Positions 45,110 to 56,312 of a DNA stretch of 64,000 nt are shown here, piece after piece. This DNA comes from Topomyia yanbarensis. Lineage: Eukaryota > Arthropoda > Insecta > Diptera > Culicidae. Location of the stretch: NCBI RefSeq assembly GCF_030247195.1, contig NC_080671.1, forward strand, positions 89,737,870-89,801,869. The letters run 5' to 3'. Below the pieces are notes generated by a model. The model was not told where the DNA came from and ran no database searches. It was given only the letters and a program-made list of their open reading frames with translations. The first letter of the stretch is position 1, and every line of letters begins with the position of its first letter. The position numbers were made by a program, and so were the translations under genes.

Positions 45110-46062
45110 TTTACAAATTTTTCTTAATTTTACAAATTTTTCTTAATTTTACAAATTTTTCGTAATTTTACAAATTTTTCGTCTTTTTACAAATTTTTCG
45201 TAATTTTGCAAATTTTTCGTAATTTTACCAATTTTTTTAATTTTACAAACTTTTCGTAATTTTACAAATTTTTCGTAATTTTACAAATTTTTCGGAATTT
45301 TACAAATTTTTCGTAATTTTAAATTTTTCTCGTGATTTTAAATTTTTTTCGTAATGTTACAAATTTTTCGTAATTTTACAAATTTTTCGTAATTTTACAA
45401 ATTTTTCGTAATTATACAAATTTTTCGTAATTTTACAAATTGTTCGTAATTTTACAAATTTTTCGTAATTTTACAAATTTTTCGTAATTTTACAAATTTT
45501 TCGTAATTTTACAAATTACAAAAAATTTGTAAATCACAGAAAATTTGTTAAATTTTTCGTAATTTTACAAATTATTCGTAATTTTACAAATTTTTCGTAA
45601 TTTTACAAATTTTTCGTAATTTTACAAATTTTTCGTAATTTTACAAATTTTTCGTAATTTTACAAATTTTTCGTAACTTCACAAATTTTTCGTAATTTTA
45701 CAAATTTTTCGTAATTTTACAAATTCGTAATTTTACAAATTTTTTGTAATTTTACAAATTTTTCGTAATTTTACAAATTTTTCGTAATTTTACAAATTTT
45801 TCGTAATTTTACAAATTCTTCGTAATTTTACAAATTTTTCGTAATTTTACAAATTTTTCGAAATTTCACAAATTTTTCGTAATTTTACAATTTTTTTCGT
45901 AATTTTACAAATTTTTCGTAATTTTACAAATTTTTCGTAATTTTACAAATTTATCGTAATTTTACAAATTTTTCGTAATTTTACAAATTTTTCGTAATTT
46001 TACAAATTTTTCGTAACTTCACAAATTTTTCGTAATTTTACAAATTTTTCGTAATTTTACAA

Positions 46063-46490
46063 ATTACCGTAATTTTACAAATTTTTTCGTAATTTTACAA
46101 ATTTTTCGTAATTTTGCAAATTTTTCGTAATTTTACATATTTATCGTAATTTTACAAATTTCTCATAATTTTACAAATTTTTCGTAATTTTACAAATTTT
46201 TCGTAATTGTACAAATTTTTCGTAATTTTACAAATTTTTTCGTAATTTTACAAATTTTTCGTAATTTTACAAATTTTTCGTAATTAAATTACGAAAAATT
46301 TGTAAAATTACGAAAAAATTTGTAAAATTACGAAAAATTTGTACAATTACGAAAAATTTGTAAAATTACGAAAAATTTGTAAAATTATGAAAAATTTGTA
46401 AAATTACGATAAATATGTAAAATTACGAAAAATTTGCAAAATTACGAAAAATTTGTAAAATTACGAAAAAATTTGTAAAATTACGGTAAT
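46063..46490. repeat. Palindrome inside higher-order unit, copy 2
   Basis: The same palindrome as 44683-45109, carrying the same mirrored variants, centred near 46286. A third, less symmetrical version starts at about 43405, where the reverse-orientation block with GTACAATT, AATTATGAA and CGATAAATAT is again present. Confidence 0.85.
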
Positions 46491-47330
46491 TTTACAAATT
46501 TTTCTTAATTTTACAAATTTTTCTTAATTTTACAAATTTTTCGTAATTTTACAAATTTTTCGTCTTTTTACAAATTTTTCGTAATTTTGCAAATTTTTCG
46601 TAATTTTACCAATTTTTTTAATTTTACAAACTTTTCGTAATTTTACAAATTTTTCGTAATTTTACAAATTTTTCGGAATTTTACAAATTTTTCGTAATTT
46701 TAAATTTTTTTCGTGATTTTAAAATTTTTTCGTAATGTTACAAATTTTTCGTAATTTTACAAATTTTTCGTAATTATACAAATTTTTCGTAATTTTACAA
46801 ATTTTTCGTAATTTTACAAATTTTTCGTAATTTTACAAATTTTTCGTAATTTCACAAATTTTTCGTAATTTTACAAATTTTTCGTAATTTTACAAATTGT
46901 TCGTAATTATACAAATTGTTCGTAATTTTACAAATTGTTCGTAATTTAACAAATTTTTCGTCATTTTACAAATTTTACGAAATATTACGAAATTGTACGA
47001 AATTTTACGAAATTTTACGAAATTTTGCGAAATTTTCACGAAATTTTACGAAATATTGCGAAATTTTACGAAATTTTACAAATTTTTCGAAAGTTTACAA
47101 ATTTTTCGAAATTTTACAAATTTTACGGTATTTTACGAAATTTAACGAAATTTTACGAATATTTACAAATTTTAAGGAATATTGCGAAATTTTACAAATT
47201 TTTCGAAATTTTACAAATTTATCGAAATTTTACGAAATTTTGCGAATTTTTACAAATTTTGCGAAATTTTACGAAGTTTTACGAAATTTTACAAATTTTA
47301 CGAAATTTTACAGATTTCACGAAGAGTTTT

Positions 47331-48560
47331 GTTTTTTCCGTCAGTTTTTTTCTTTGCACTATTTTCCTGCAGTTTCAGAAGTTTTACTAGTTAGACAACT
47401 TCAGACGAATTCTCGGTGGTGGAACACGGAATGCTATACGAGAAATAGCTAATTCAGCGTTCCCGAAACGATTTTGGCGTCATTGTGCTGCTCGTACAAG
47501 CGGAACGTTTGCCGGGCCTACCGTTGCTGGCTATATTCGGAAGTGACATCAGCGGTCATCGTACAGGAGACACTGCTGGATGGCGGTGAGCTGTTTGCTT
47601 CATAGGTCGTCGTACAATGAGAGCAAAATCAACGCCACCTATAGACCCCAGCTGTGGTTACAATATGCATCGTGACTAGCAAGTTCCAGCAGGAAACTGA
47701 CACTGCCGACGTCCGAATGTATTGCGTTGTCTTCATCATCGTCATCAGAAGCAAAACATCATTCCACAACCTACGCCGATAGGGCCACAACGCAGTGGAT
47801 GTATCTGCAATTACCGGTGAGGTCGTTCTGATTATATTGTTTCTACTTTCAAATTGTTATGTCATTTTGTCGATAGTGGTAGGTGATTTTGTTCCTTCTA
47901 AGTATTTCATTACTTTTTATTTTCACTGTCTATCTGTACGGTTCATTATATGCATTATTACAATATTTGGGCAGTATGGGTGCATCAGGGCATTACACGA
48001 ACTATGACATGGATTAGGGTACATAAATCGCCTGTTCCTAGTCAAAAGATAATAATGTCTCCACTTACTTCCTAATTCTTCGGAATTATGTCGTTACTGT
48101 TAATATTATTATCTGACACGGCACGATAAGTTTAAGAGCGAGAAAAGGCGCTTTAACCTAGGCATATTAGCCAGGGCAAGGTGTAAATACCTCTGTCCCA
48201 TCCCAAAGGACCAAAGGAGTGACATTAACCTTCTTAGCCAAGTCACTCCCAACGATTTATTATATTCCCTTTAAACTGAAACGGTCGGTACGGTTGTCCT
48301 CGTTTCATACTCCTATAAGATTCAAAACAATTCGTTAATTAAATTATTCACTAAATGAATAATTTAATTGCCGTCTAATTTTGAAACATCTTCAAACCGA
48401 ACTCTGCACAGTAGGCCTGGCCGTTTTAATATTTGCGACATATGAAATTATGCTTCAAATATTAATGTTGACAAGAAAAACACTACAGACTAACTGTGGT
48501 GTTTTCCAGGATGCTTTTCAATACTGGCTGTGTAAGGGTTAGAATAGAATAGAATAGAAA
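47331..48560. mobile_element. Unrelated 1.2 kb insert in the satellite, possible non-LTR 3' end
   Basis: Normal-complexity sequence interrupts the satellite. Its right end is a short AATAG tandem tail (GAATAGAATAGAATAG at 48543-48559), the kind of tail left by some non-LTR retrotransposons, so I suggest a 5'-truncated + strand insertion. No reverse transcriptase motif is visible. An inverted pair ATTAAATTATTCA / TGAATAATTTAAT lies near 48338-48370. The 70-residue frame at 47795-48007 is hydrophobic but unrecognised. Confidence 0.4.
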
Positions 48561-48780
48561 TTTTACAGATTTCACGAAATTTTACAAATTTCACGAAATT
48601 TTGCAGATTTTACAAAATTTTACAAATTTTACGAAAATTTACGAAATTTTGCGAAATTTTACGAAATTCTACAAATTTTTCGAAATTTCACAAATTTTAC
48701 GAAATTTTACGAAATTTTACAAATTTTACGAAATTTTACAAATTTTACGGAATTTTACAAATTTTACAAAATTTTGTGAT

Positions 48781-49260
48781 ATTTCGTAAAATTTCGTAAA
48801 ATTTCGTAAAATTTTGTAAAATTTTGTAAAATTTCGCAAAATTTTGTAAAATTTCGCAAAATTTTGTAAAATTTGTAAAATTTGTAAAATTTGTAAAATT
48901 TGTAAAATTTGTAAAATTTGTAAAATTTGTAAAATTTGTAAAATTTGTAAAATTTGTAAAATTTGTAAAATTTGTAAAATTTGTAAAATTTGTAAAATTT
49001 GTAAAATTTGTAAAATTTGCAAAATTTGTAAAATTTGTAAAATTTGTAAAATTTGTAAAATTTGTAAAATTTGTAAAATTTGTAAAATTTGTAAAATTTG
49101 TAAAATTTGTAAAATTTGTAAAATTTGTAAAATTTGTAAAATTTGTAAAATTTCGCAAAATTACGAAAATTTCGTGAAATTTTGTTAAATTTCGTGAAAT
49201 CTGTAAAATTTGTGAAATTTGTAAAATTTCATGAGATCTGTAAAATTTCGTAAAAATTTT
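48781..49260. repeat. Inverted block of the 9 bp satellite
   Basis: Here the monomer is in the opposite orientation (ATTTGTAAA repeated about 30 times at 48865-49160), whereas units to the left (48560-48780) and right (49260 onward) read in the forward direction. Both borders are therefore inversion points, and the large 9 bp arrays on each side could pair over about 300 bp. Confidence 0.9.
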
Positions 49261-49309
49261 ACGCAATTTTACGAAATTTTATGAAATTTTGCGAATTTTT
49301 ACAAATTTT

Positions 49310-50010
49310 GCGAAATTTTACAAATTTTACAAATTTTACAAATTTTACAAATTTTACAAATTTTACAAATTTTTCAAATTTTACAAATTTTACAAATTTT
49401 ACAAATTTTACAAATTTTACAAATTTTACAAATTTTACAAATTTTACAAATTTTACAAATTTTACAAATTTTACAAATTTTACAAATTTTACAAATTTTA
49501 CAAATTTTACAAATTTTACAAATTTTACAAATTTTACAAATTTTGCAAATTTTACAAATTTTACAAATTTTACAAATTTTACAAATTTTACAAATTTTAC
49601 AAATTTTACAAATTTTACAAATTTTACAAATTTTACAAATTTTACAAATTTTACAAATTTTACAAATTTTACAAATTTTACAAATTTTACAAATTTTACA
49701 AATTTTACAAATTTTACAAATTTTACAAATTTTACAAATTTTACAAATTTTACAAATTTTACAAATTTTACAAATTTTACAAATTTTACAAATTTTACAA
49801 ATTTTACAAATTTTACAAATTTTACAAATTTTACAAATTTTACAAATTTTACAAATTTTACAAATTTTACAAATTTTACAAATTTTACAAATTTTACAAA
49901 TTTTACAAATTTTACAAATTTTACAAATTTTACAAATTTTACAAATTTTACAAATTTTACAAATTTTACAAATTTTACAAATTTTACAAATTTTACAAAT
50001 TTTACAAATT
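49310..50010. repeat. 9 bp tandem array (TTTTACAAA), about 77 copies
   Basis: Head-to-tail and nearly perfect, with only two obvious variants: TTTTTCAAA near 49371 and TTTTGCAAA near 49540. As nine is a multiple of three, all three + strand frames stay open, producing frames of up to 353 residues with no amino acid diversity. That, not selection, explains the long open frames. Confidence 0.95.
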
Positions 50011-50599
50011 GTACGAAATTTTACGAAATTTTACAAAATTTTACGAAATTTTAAGAAATTTTACAGATTTCACAAAATTTTACAAATTTCACGAAATTTT
50101 ACAGATTTCACGAAATTTTACAGATTTCACGAAATTTTACAAATTTCACGAAATTTTACAAATTTTACGAAATTCTACAAATTTTTCGAAATTTTACAAA
50201 TTTTACGAAATTTTACAAATTTTACGAAATTTTTCGAAATTTTACGAAATTTTACGAAATTTTACGAAATTTTACGAAATTTTACGAAATTTTACGAAAT
50301 TTTAAGAAATTTTGCGAATTTTTACAAATTTTGCGAAATTTTACGAAATTTTACAGATTTCACGCAATTTTACAAACTTTACAAAATTTTGCGAATTTTT
50401 ACAAATTTCGCGAAATTTAACAAATTTTACGAAACTTTACGAAACATTGCGAAATTTTACAATTTTTCCGAATTTTTACAAATTTTTCGAAATTTTACAA
50501 ATTTTACGAAATTTTGCGAAATTTTACAAATTTCACGAAATTTTAGATTTCACGAAATTCTACAAATTTTTCGAAATTTTACAAATTTCACAAATTTTA

Positions 50600-50820
50600 C
50601 GTAATTTTACGAAATTTTACGAAATTTTACGAAATTTTACGAAATTTTACGAAATTTTACGAAATTTTACGAAATTTTACGAAATTTTACGAAATTTTAC
50701 GAAATTTTACGAAATTTTACGAAATTTTACGAAATTTTACGAAATTTTACGAAATTTTACGAAATTTTACGAAATTTTACGAAATTTTACGAAATTTTAC
50801 GAAATTTTACGAAATTTTGC
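50600..50820. repeat. 10 bp tandem array (GAAATTTTAC), about 22 copies
   Basis: Perfect head-to-tail copies of GAAATTTTAC, followed to 50890 by units in which TTAC becomes TTGC or TTAA. This differs from both the 10 bp unit at 40590 and the 9 bp unit at 49310, showing independent local expansions of related motifs. Confidence 0.95.
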
Positions 50821-51430
50821 GAAATTTTACGAAATTTTGCAAAACTTTACGAAATTTTACGAAATTTTGCAAAATTTTACGAAATTTTAAGAAATTTTGC
50901 GAATTTTTCACAAAATTTTACAAATTTCACGAAATTTTACGAAATATTGCGAAATTTTACAAATTTTTCGAAATTTTACAAATTTTTCGAAATTTTACAA
51001 ATTTTTCGAAATTTTACAAATTTTTCGAAATTTTACGAAATTTTGCGAAATTTTACGAAATTTTACAAATTTTACGAAATTTTGCGAAATTTTACAAATT
51101 TTACGAAATTTTACAGATTTTACGAAATTTTACAAATTTCACGAAATTTTACAGATTTCGCGAAATTTTACAAATTTCACGAAATTTTACAAATTTTACG
51201 AAATTTTGCGAAATTTTACGAAATTCTGCAAATTTTTCGAAATTTTACAAATTTTACAAATTTTACGAAATCTTACGAAATTTTACGAAATTTTAAGAAA
51301 TTTTGCGAATTTTTGAAAATTTTGCGAAATTTCGCGAAATTTTACAAATTTTACGAAATTTTACAAATTTTACAGATTTCACGCAATTTGACGAAATTTT
51401 ACAAATTTTACGAAATTTTACAAATTTTAC

Positions 51431-52620
51431 ATACTTGTCTTATTTTAATTTATTCTATTTATTTTGTAACTAACCGAAATTCCCAATCAGTTACTACTAA
51501 CTAAATTCAAGCTGATACAAGGTAACAATTTGTTCCAGCGAATGTACGACGGCGATCATTATATCGAATTCATCTGCAGCAAAACATGAGCGGATCTGTT
51601 AAAATGCTTCTTCTATCTAATAAGGTAGACGCTGAACAAATTAACCCTTTCATGCCCAACTTTTATCTAGTGCATGTATGGTTTCAAAACTGTTTTTCCT
51701 TGAAAACAGTGGGATCAATAAACACGAAAAGCCTTTTTTCATAAAGATAGGTGCTTCCCTTGCAGTGCTAGAAGCTGCTCAATTTTTACCTTCTAATGCT
51801 CAATGCTATCCTTCTAGAATATTTACAATAGTCCAATTGTGTGGAAAAGGTACCCAATGACAGTCTAAAATGACAAATTTTATTAGTTTTCGAAAATATT
51901 GCAACATAACAAAGATATATGAAAAATTCATTTTCTGTCGTCAACATAAACTGTTCCTGGCAGCACTGCTACATCGGAATCCAATCAGACTAATTGCAAT
52001 AACTTCAGTTCCAGAGCTGATCCTTGCAACTGTTAGTACTCAAATGAAGGTCGATAGTCACATTTATTAGCCTTACTTATTTTTGTGAAGAAATCTTGCC
52101 TCAAACAAAAGTTATAGCTGTTTAAAAACGTTGTTGTCCACAAACAACATGGGCATGAATGGGTTAACGGGAATACGGGAAATTGTGTTAGGCGAACCGT
52201 TAGTGAAGTCATAAATGATGCACTACCATCACGTATAACAGTCCCATTTGCTATGGATTTCCAATGCAGGTGGGACAGTTATGTCAATCACGGTAGTTAT
52301 TAGATATCTATAATATATTATATTTGCGCATTCTCTGTCCAACCTTAACCGAATGTATCCGTACTCTATAATGTCACTTAAGCATTATTTAACGCACTAC
52401 TTGTACAAGTCCCTTAGATACATGCGGACTCGGTTGTCAATAAAATTATTTAATAAGCAAAAGCAAACTGAACTTCACTTTGCGACTAGAAATTACAGAC
52501 AATAACAAGACTTGCACAACAACGTGGCGCTGGATTTGATTAAATTTTGTTCCCCCAAATACATTTTTTTAAACATCACTAGCAAGTAATCATAATAATC
52601 TACTGATAAATCGGTTAAAA
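51431..52620. other. Intergenic, 5' flank of Mccc1
   Basis: Returns to normal sequence after the satellite. No gene recognised. The final few hundred bases must hold the Mccc1 promoter and 5' UTR, which I cannot locate more exactly. Confidence 0.45.
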
Positions 52621-55242
52621 ATGTTATTCGCAATAAGACAAGCACTCAGTAGGTAAGTTCAAAAGTTTACTAAGCAAGTATTATATAATGTGGATAGTTT
52701 TTTTCGCGTTATCAATATTAAAATATAAAAATTTTCTGAAATAGTGACTAAATATTGACAATAATTGGTCAGATTTCTTATGTTGTTTCGGAAATATTTA
52801 CATAGTTTAAGCTTGAGATAGGTACATGTACAGATTTAAAGTATTTGCTAATCTTGATTACCTTTGTAGCTTTGTAACCTAATAGACTCCCGTGGCACCG
52901 ACTACTTATGAAATAATATTCCAGAAGTGGTCGGTGCCACTTGGCTTTAGACATTCTCTTTGTACTTTTTCAAACCTATTATATATTCTTCGTTGTAATG
53001 AAGCTTGTTATCCAGTGAATCAATATCGCACCATTTACTAAATCTCCGAACAATATTTTTCTTTTTTCACAGATGTCGATACTTTTCTACCGGCCGACGA
53101 TATGCCGCAAAAACTGTCCAAACTAAACAAATCAACAAACTGCTGATTGCAAACCGGGGCGAAATCGCCTGTCGAGTCATGCGTACTGCCCAGCGCCTAG
53201 GCATCCAAACGGTAGCCGTGTTTTCCGATGCTGATGAACGAGCACTGCATGTAAAAATGGCAAACGAAGCATTCAATATCGGACCACCGGCTTCGCAACA
53301 ATCCTATCTGCGAGGTGACAAGATTCTGGAGGTGGCAAAACGGTCCGGATGCCAGGCAATCCATCCCGGGTATGGTTTTCTCTCGGAGAATGTTGAATTT
53401 GCGGATCTATGCCAGAGAGAGCAAGTTATTTTTATAGGACCCCCAGCTAGTGCTATCCGGGATATGGGAATTAAAAGTACGTCGAAGCACATCATGAGCG
53501 AAGCAGGTGTGCCGATCATTAACGGTTATCACGGGGAGGATCAGTCTGATGACCGATTGATTCAGGAGGCAAAGAAAATCGGGTTTCCACTCATGATCAA
53601 GGCTGTTCGCGGTGGCGGTGGAAAAGTAAGTCTTAATTTATATGTTTAATTTCACTATTAAGCGATTTTTTTTTCTTTAAGGGTATGCGAATCGCTGAAA
53701 CGGAAGCGGACTTCTTGTCTGCTTTGCAGTCCGCCCGAACTGAGTCTGAGAAAGCATTCGGTGATACAGCGATGCTACTGGAACGATATGTTCGATCCCC
53801 TCGCCACGTTGAAGTGCAAGTCTTTGCCGATCATCACGGTAATGCCGTCTACCTGTACGAGCGGGATTGTTCCGTGCAACGGCGTCATCAGAAAATTATC
53901 GAGGAAGCCCCTGCTCCAGGTCTATCCGAGGAATTACGCGTCCAGCTAGGCGAGGCGGCAGTCCGCGCAGCTAAGGCCGTTAATTATGTTGGTGCTGGAA
54001 CGGTTGAGTTCATCCTGGACAAAGAAGATCTTTCTTTTCACTTTATGGAGATGAACACTCGTCTGCAGGTTGAACATCCGATCACGGAAATGATCACCGG
54101 AACCGACCTGGTAGAATGGCAAATCAAGGTTGCTTCTGGAGAACCGCTTCCGTTGACACAGGATCAAATCCGCAAGAGAGGACATGCCTTTGAGGCGAGA
54201 ATCTACGCAGAAGACCCAGCTGGTGGATTCCTTCCTGGAGCAGGTCCCTTGAACTATCTCTCAACACCGGAAGCATCCAGTACTACTCGCGTGGAAACTG
54301 GAGTTCGACAAGGTGATGAAGTATCCATCCATTACGATCCTATGATTGCCAAATTGGTTGTCTGGGGAGAAAATCGCTCAAGTGCTCTGCAACTATTGGT
54401 TAAACAACTACGGAACTACCAAATAGCAGGTTTACAGACGAACATCAACTTCCTAATCGACTTGGCTAGCCATAGTCACTTTCAAGCCGCTGACGTCCAC
54501 ACCGGATTCATTGAACAGCACATGTCAACTTTGTTTCCAACGAAAACTACATCAGCTATCAAAATTGCTCAAATGGCGTTAGCCTATGTCCTAAACGAGA
54601 ACGCAAGCACACGAAAGTCTCCGAGCCGTTTAAACCCTTTTGACCTAGAATTGAACTTCCGACCAAATTACACCCCATCGAAAAACATTAAACTTAAAAT
54701 TGGCGAAACGGAACATCAGGTTGAAGTACAATCTAAAGGAATCGATTATCAGGTTCGAGTTGATAGAGGTCAGTGGTTGCAAGTTAAGGTTACTAGGAAA
54801 CCACACGAGAACCGTTACCTGTTGCAGACAAATATTGACGGTCATGTACACAGCTTTAATGCAGTGATTGATAATGAATCAATTTCGATGTATGACGATG
54901 TAAGGCAGGTTGTGAACTTCGTTAAACAATTGCTTATAACGTAGTTTTTTTTGACAGGATGGACAAACATCAGCTGAAGTGGTTCAACCCAAATTCCTTA
55001 ACGCTGACAGCGCGATGGGTGGTGTCAACGTAGGTAGCGTCCTGGCACCGATGCCCGGTGTTTTGGATAAGCTTTTTGTCAAACCCGGTGACTTGGTGAA
55101 GGTTGGAACTCCGGTAGCGGTTCTGATTGCTATGAAGATGGAACACGTTCTGAAGGCGGCCAAAGAGGGGGTGGTCAAAGCGGTCCTCAATGCCGAAGGT
55201 GACAATGTGCGAAAGGGAGCAGTTCTGATTTCGTTCGAATAG
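52621..55242 (+). CDS. Mccc1: Methylcrotonoyl-CoA carboxylase alpha subunit (biotin carboxylase/carrier), four exons
   Basis: Biotin-containing subunit of the mitochondrial enzyme that carboxylates 3-methylcrotonyl-CoA in leucine breakdown, working with the beta subunit (Mccc2). Exons: 52621-52652, 53073-53625, 53682-54899, 54958-55242, all GT-AG and in phase, giving 695 residues, the expected family length. Exon 1 opens [11 protein letters not shown] and joins [13 protein letters not shown], an Arg/Ser-rich, acid-free mitochondrial targeting sequence; I therefore chose this start rather than an internal Met. The biotin carboxylase domain begins at [20 protein letters not shown], with the Gly-rich ATP loop (RGGGGKGMRI) spanning the exon 2/3 junction and [15 protein letters not shown] downstream. 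The C-terminal biotinyl domain has AMKM with Lys661 as the biotin site. It ends [14 protein letters not shown] signals follow at 55396 and 55426. The gene looks intact. Confidence 0.96.
52892..52940. repeat. Stem-loop in Mccc1 intron 1
   Basis: GTGGCACCGACTACTT (52892-52907) and AAGTGGTCGGTGCCAC (52925-52940) pair over 16 bp with one T-G wobble in RNA form. The 17-base loop is AT-rich. This is much more stable than its AT-rich surroundings. It could be a miniature palindromic transposon end or a transcribed RNA hairpin. Sequence alone does not tell which. Confidence 0.85.
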
Positions 55243-55395
55243 ATACCAAGACTGACGAGAAACCAAGTTTCGAGTCGGTGCAGTGGTTCGGTTTGGTTGG
55301 GTGACATTCTGCCAAATGTGGCGCATTTACAAACAGTGAACAATTGTGCATTTATTAGTGATAGATTTTTTGTTAGATAGGTACTGGACACAGGT

Positions 55396-55431
55396 AATAA
55401 ACGCAAAGCGTTGTAATACTAAGTAAATAAA
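55396..55431 (+). promoter_or_regulatory. Polyadenylation signals of Mccc1
   Basis: Two AATAAA hexamers at 55396-55401 and 55426-55431, 154 and 184 bp after the stop codon of Mccc1. Position and strand suit cleavage shortly after 55440. Confidence 0.7.
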
Positions 55432-55442
55432 GTAGATTTTTT

Positions 55443-56023
55443 TATCGATAGCTATAGAGGATTTTTTGATCAATGGAAAATTTCGCCTGAAGTCCCCAAG
55501 ACGCGCTAAAATTTTTAAAACGTTATTAGTCCTTGCTTTACATTACGACAGACCACCATCAAACTTTCTCTACAACGACCATAACGACAGCAAAATCAAA
55601 TGGTAACCGGATTGAATCAAGCCACATTCGTTCTAAAAACCAGTACAGCTTATGCAATGATTTAAGCAGCTAATTGCCTTACTCTTCATCGCGCAAATTC
55701 TAAGAAAGTGCATACAATTTCGAAATTCAGGCACCTAAGGTTGTGAAAATGAAAACCATTGTAAAACAATTATAAATCGAAAATTATATACCTGCACACT
55801 GGCGAGATGGACCGTGATCGGCTTTAGCCGTCTGACAGACAACCTGATGCTCAGTTCCTTCGCGTTTTTGTTTTGTTTCAATTTTTCTAAACATTATACA
55901 ACTGTCAAAAGTGGTACCCGTCTTTGCACCGTTTCGAATTCCACCGTTATATGTTTGAAAATACAAAGCAGAGATGCCAAACATATTTGTTCGCATAGTA
56001 GATACAGAACACTACACGGAAAC
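55443..56023. other. Intergenic between Mccc1 and the BEL element
   Basis: No gene or repeat recognised. Confidence 0.5.
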
Positions 56024-56268
56024 AACCGTAAGCAAACTAAAATTTATTTAAAGAATTGATTAATAGCAGTGAAAAATTAATAGGAAGGAGTAGCAGGAGA
56101 GAAGAGGAGGTGAAATCAGGAAAGTTTCGACATTGGAAGAAGGAGGATACTATTTAAGTAAGTTTGTTATAAAAATAATTAAAACTATAATAAATAACTT
56201 AATTTGCAGTTTTTGAGCTGCTGCTGATAGTGCTGCTACAAAAATATAGTTTCTGGTTCATCCGAACA
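56024..56268 (+). repeat. 5' LTR, truncated
   Basis: Corresponds to the last 245-248 bp of the 3' LTR. It starts abruptly at AACCGTAAGC in unrelated flanking sequence. Because the usual 5' part (with the polymerase II promoter) is lacking, this copy probably cannot drive its own transcription from its 5' end. Confidence 0.9.
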
Positions 56269-56312
56269 AACTCAAAAATTAAATATCGAGATTTCGGATA
56301 ACCTCAATCACG

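Larger units (their letters stand above)
44160..46900. repeat. Higher-order duplication, period about 1.36-1.38 kb
   Basis: Rare variants recur with constant spacing. ACAAATTACAAAAAATTTGT occurs at 44150 and 45511 (1,361 bp apart). The TTCGTAATTAAATTACG inversion centre occurs at about 44898 and 46278 (1,380 bp apart). CGTCTTTTTACAAATTTTTC occurs near 45180 and 46560 (1,380 bp apart). The TTACCAATTTTTTTAATTTT phrase is also present in both. The intervening unit order is nearly identical, so a whole 1.38 kb segment was duplicated in tandem. Confidence 0.88.
40567..51430. repeat. Large AT-rich satellite domain (about 10.8 kb, several monomer families)
   Basis: Almost the whole interval consists of variants of one motif, TTTTAC followed by AAAT, TTTCGTAA or similar. 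Distinct blocks are visible: a 10 bp unit (TTTTACAAAA) at 40590-40755; a 19 bp unit (TTTTACAAATTTTTCGTAA) at 40760-46970; mixed and drifted units at 46970-47330 and 48560-48780; a 9 bp unit (TTTTACAAA) at 48860-49160 (inverted) and 49310-50010; and a 10 bp unit (GAAATTTTAC) at about 50600-50820, followed by mixed units to 51430. Orientation switches several times. Open frames here, such as Asn-Phe-Thr or Tyr-Lys-Phe repeats, exist only because the periods are multiples of three or lack stop codons. Non-coding satellite is the best call. Confidence 0.95.

Noticed and set aside
46916..47452. 178-residue frame ending in non-repeat sequence
   Set aside because: Nine tenths is satellite read through; the tail beyond 47331 has no recognisable domain.
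40567..51430. CRISPR-like array
   Set aside because: Units are 9-19 bp with no unique spacers, and the genome is eukaryotic.
48726..51504. Frames of 98 to 353 residues with FTN, YKF, QIL or FYEILRN repeats
   Set aside because: They follow from 9 and 10 bp satellite periods without stop codons; several phases and both strands are open at once, and there is no sequence diversity expected of a protein.
53005..53072. Mccc1 start at 53005
   Set aside because: This part precedes a good acceptor (TTTTTTCACAG) and lacks a targeting signal; exon 1 at 52621-52652 gives an in-phase mitochondrial presequence.
54984..55406. 140-residue - strand frame
   Set aside because: Antisense shadow of the biotinyl domain exon.
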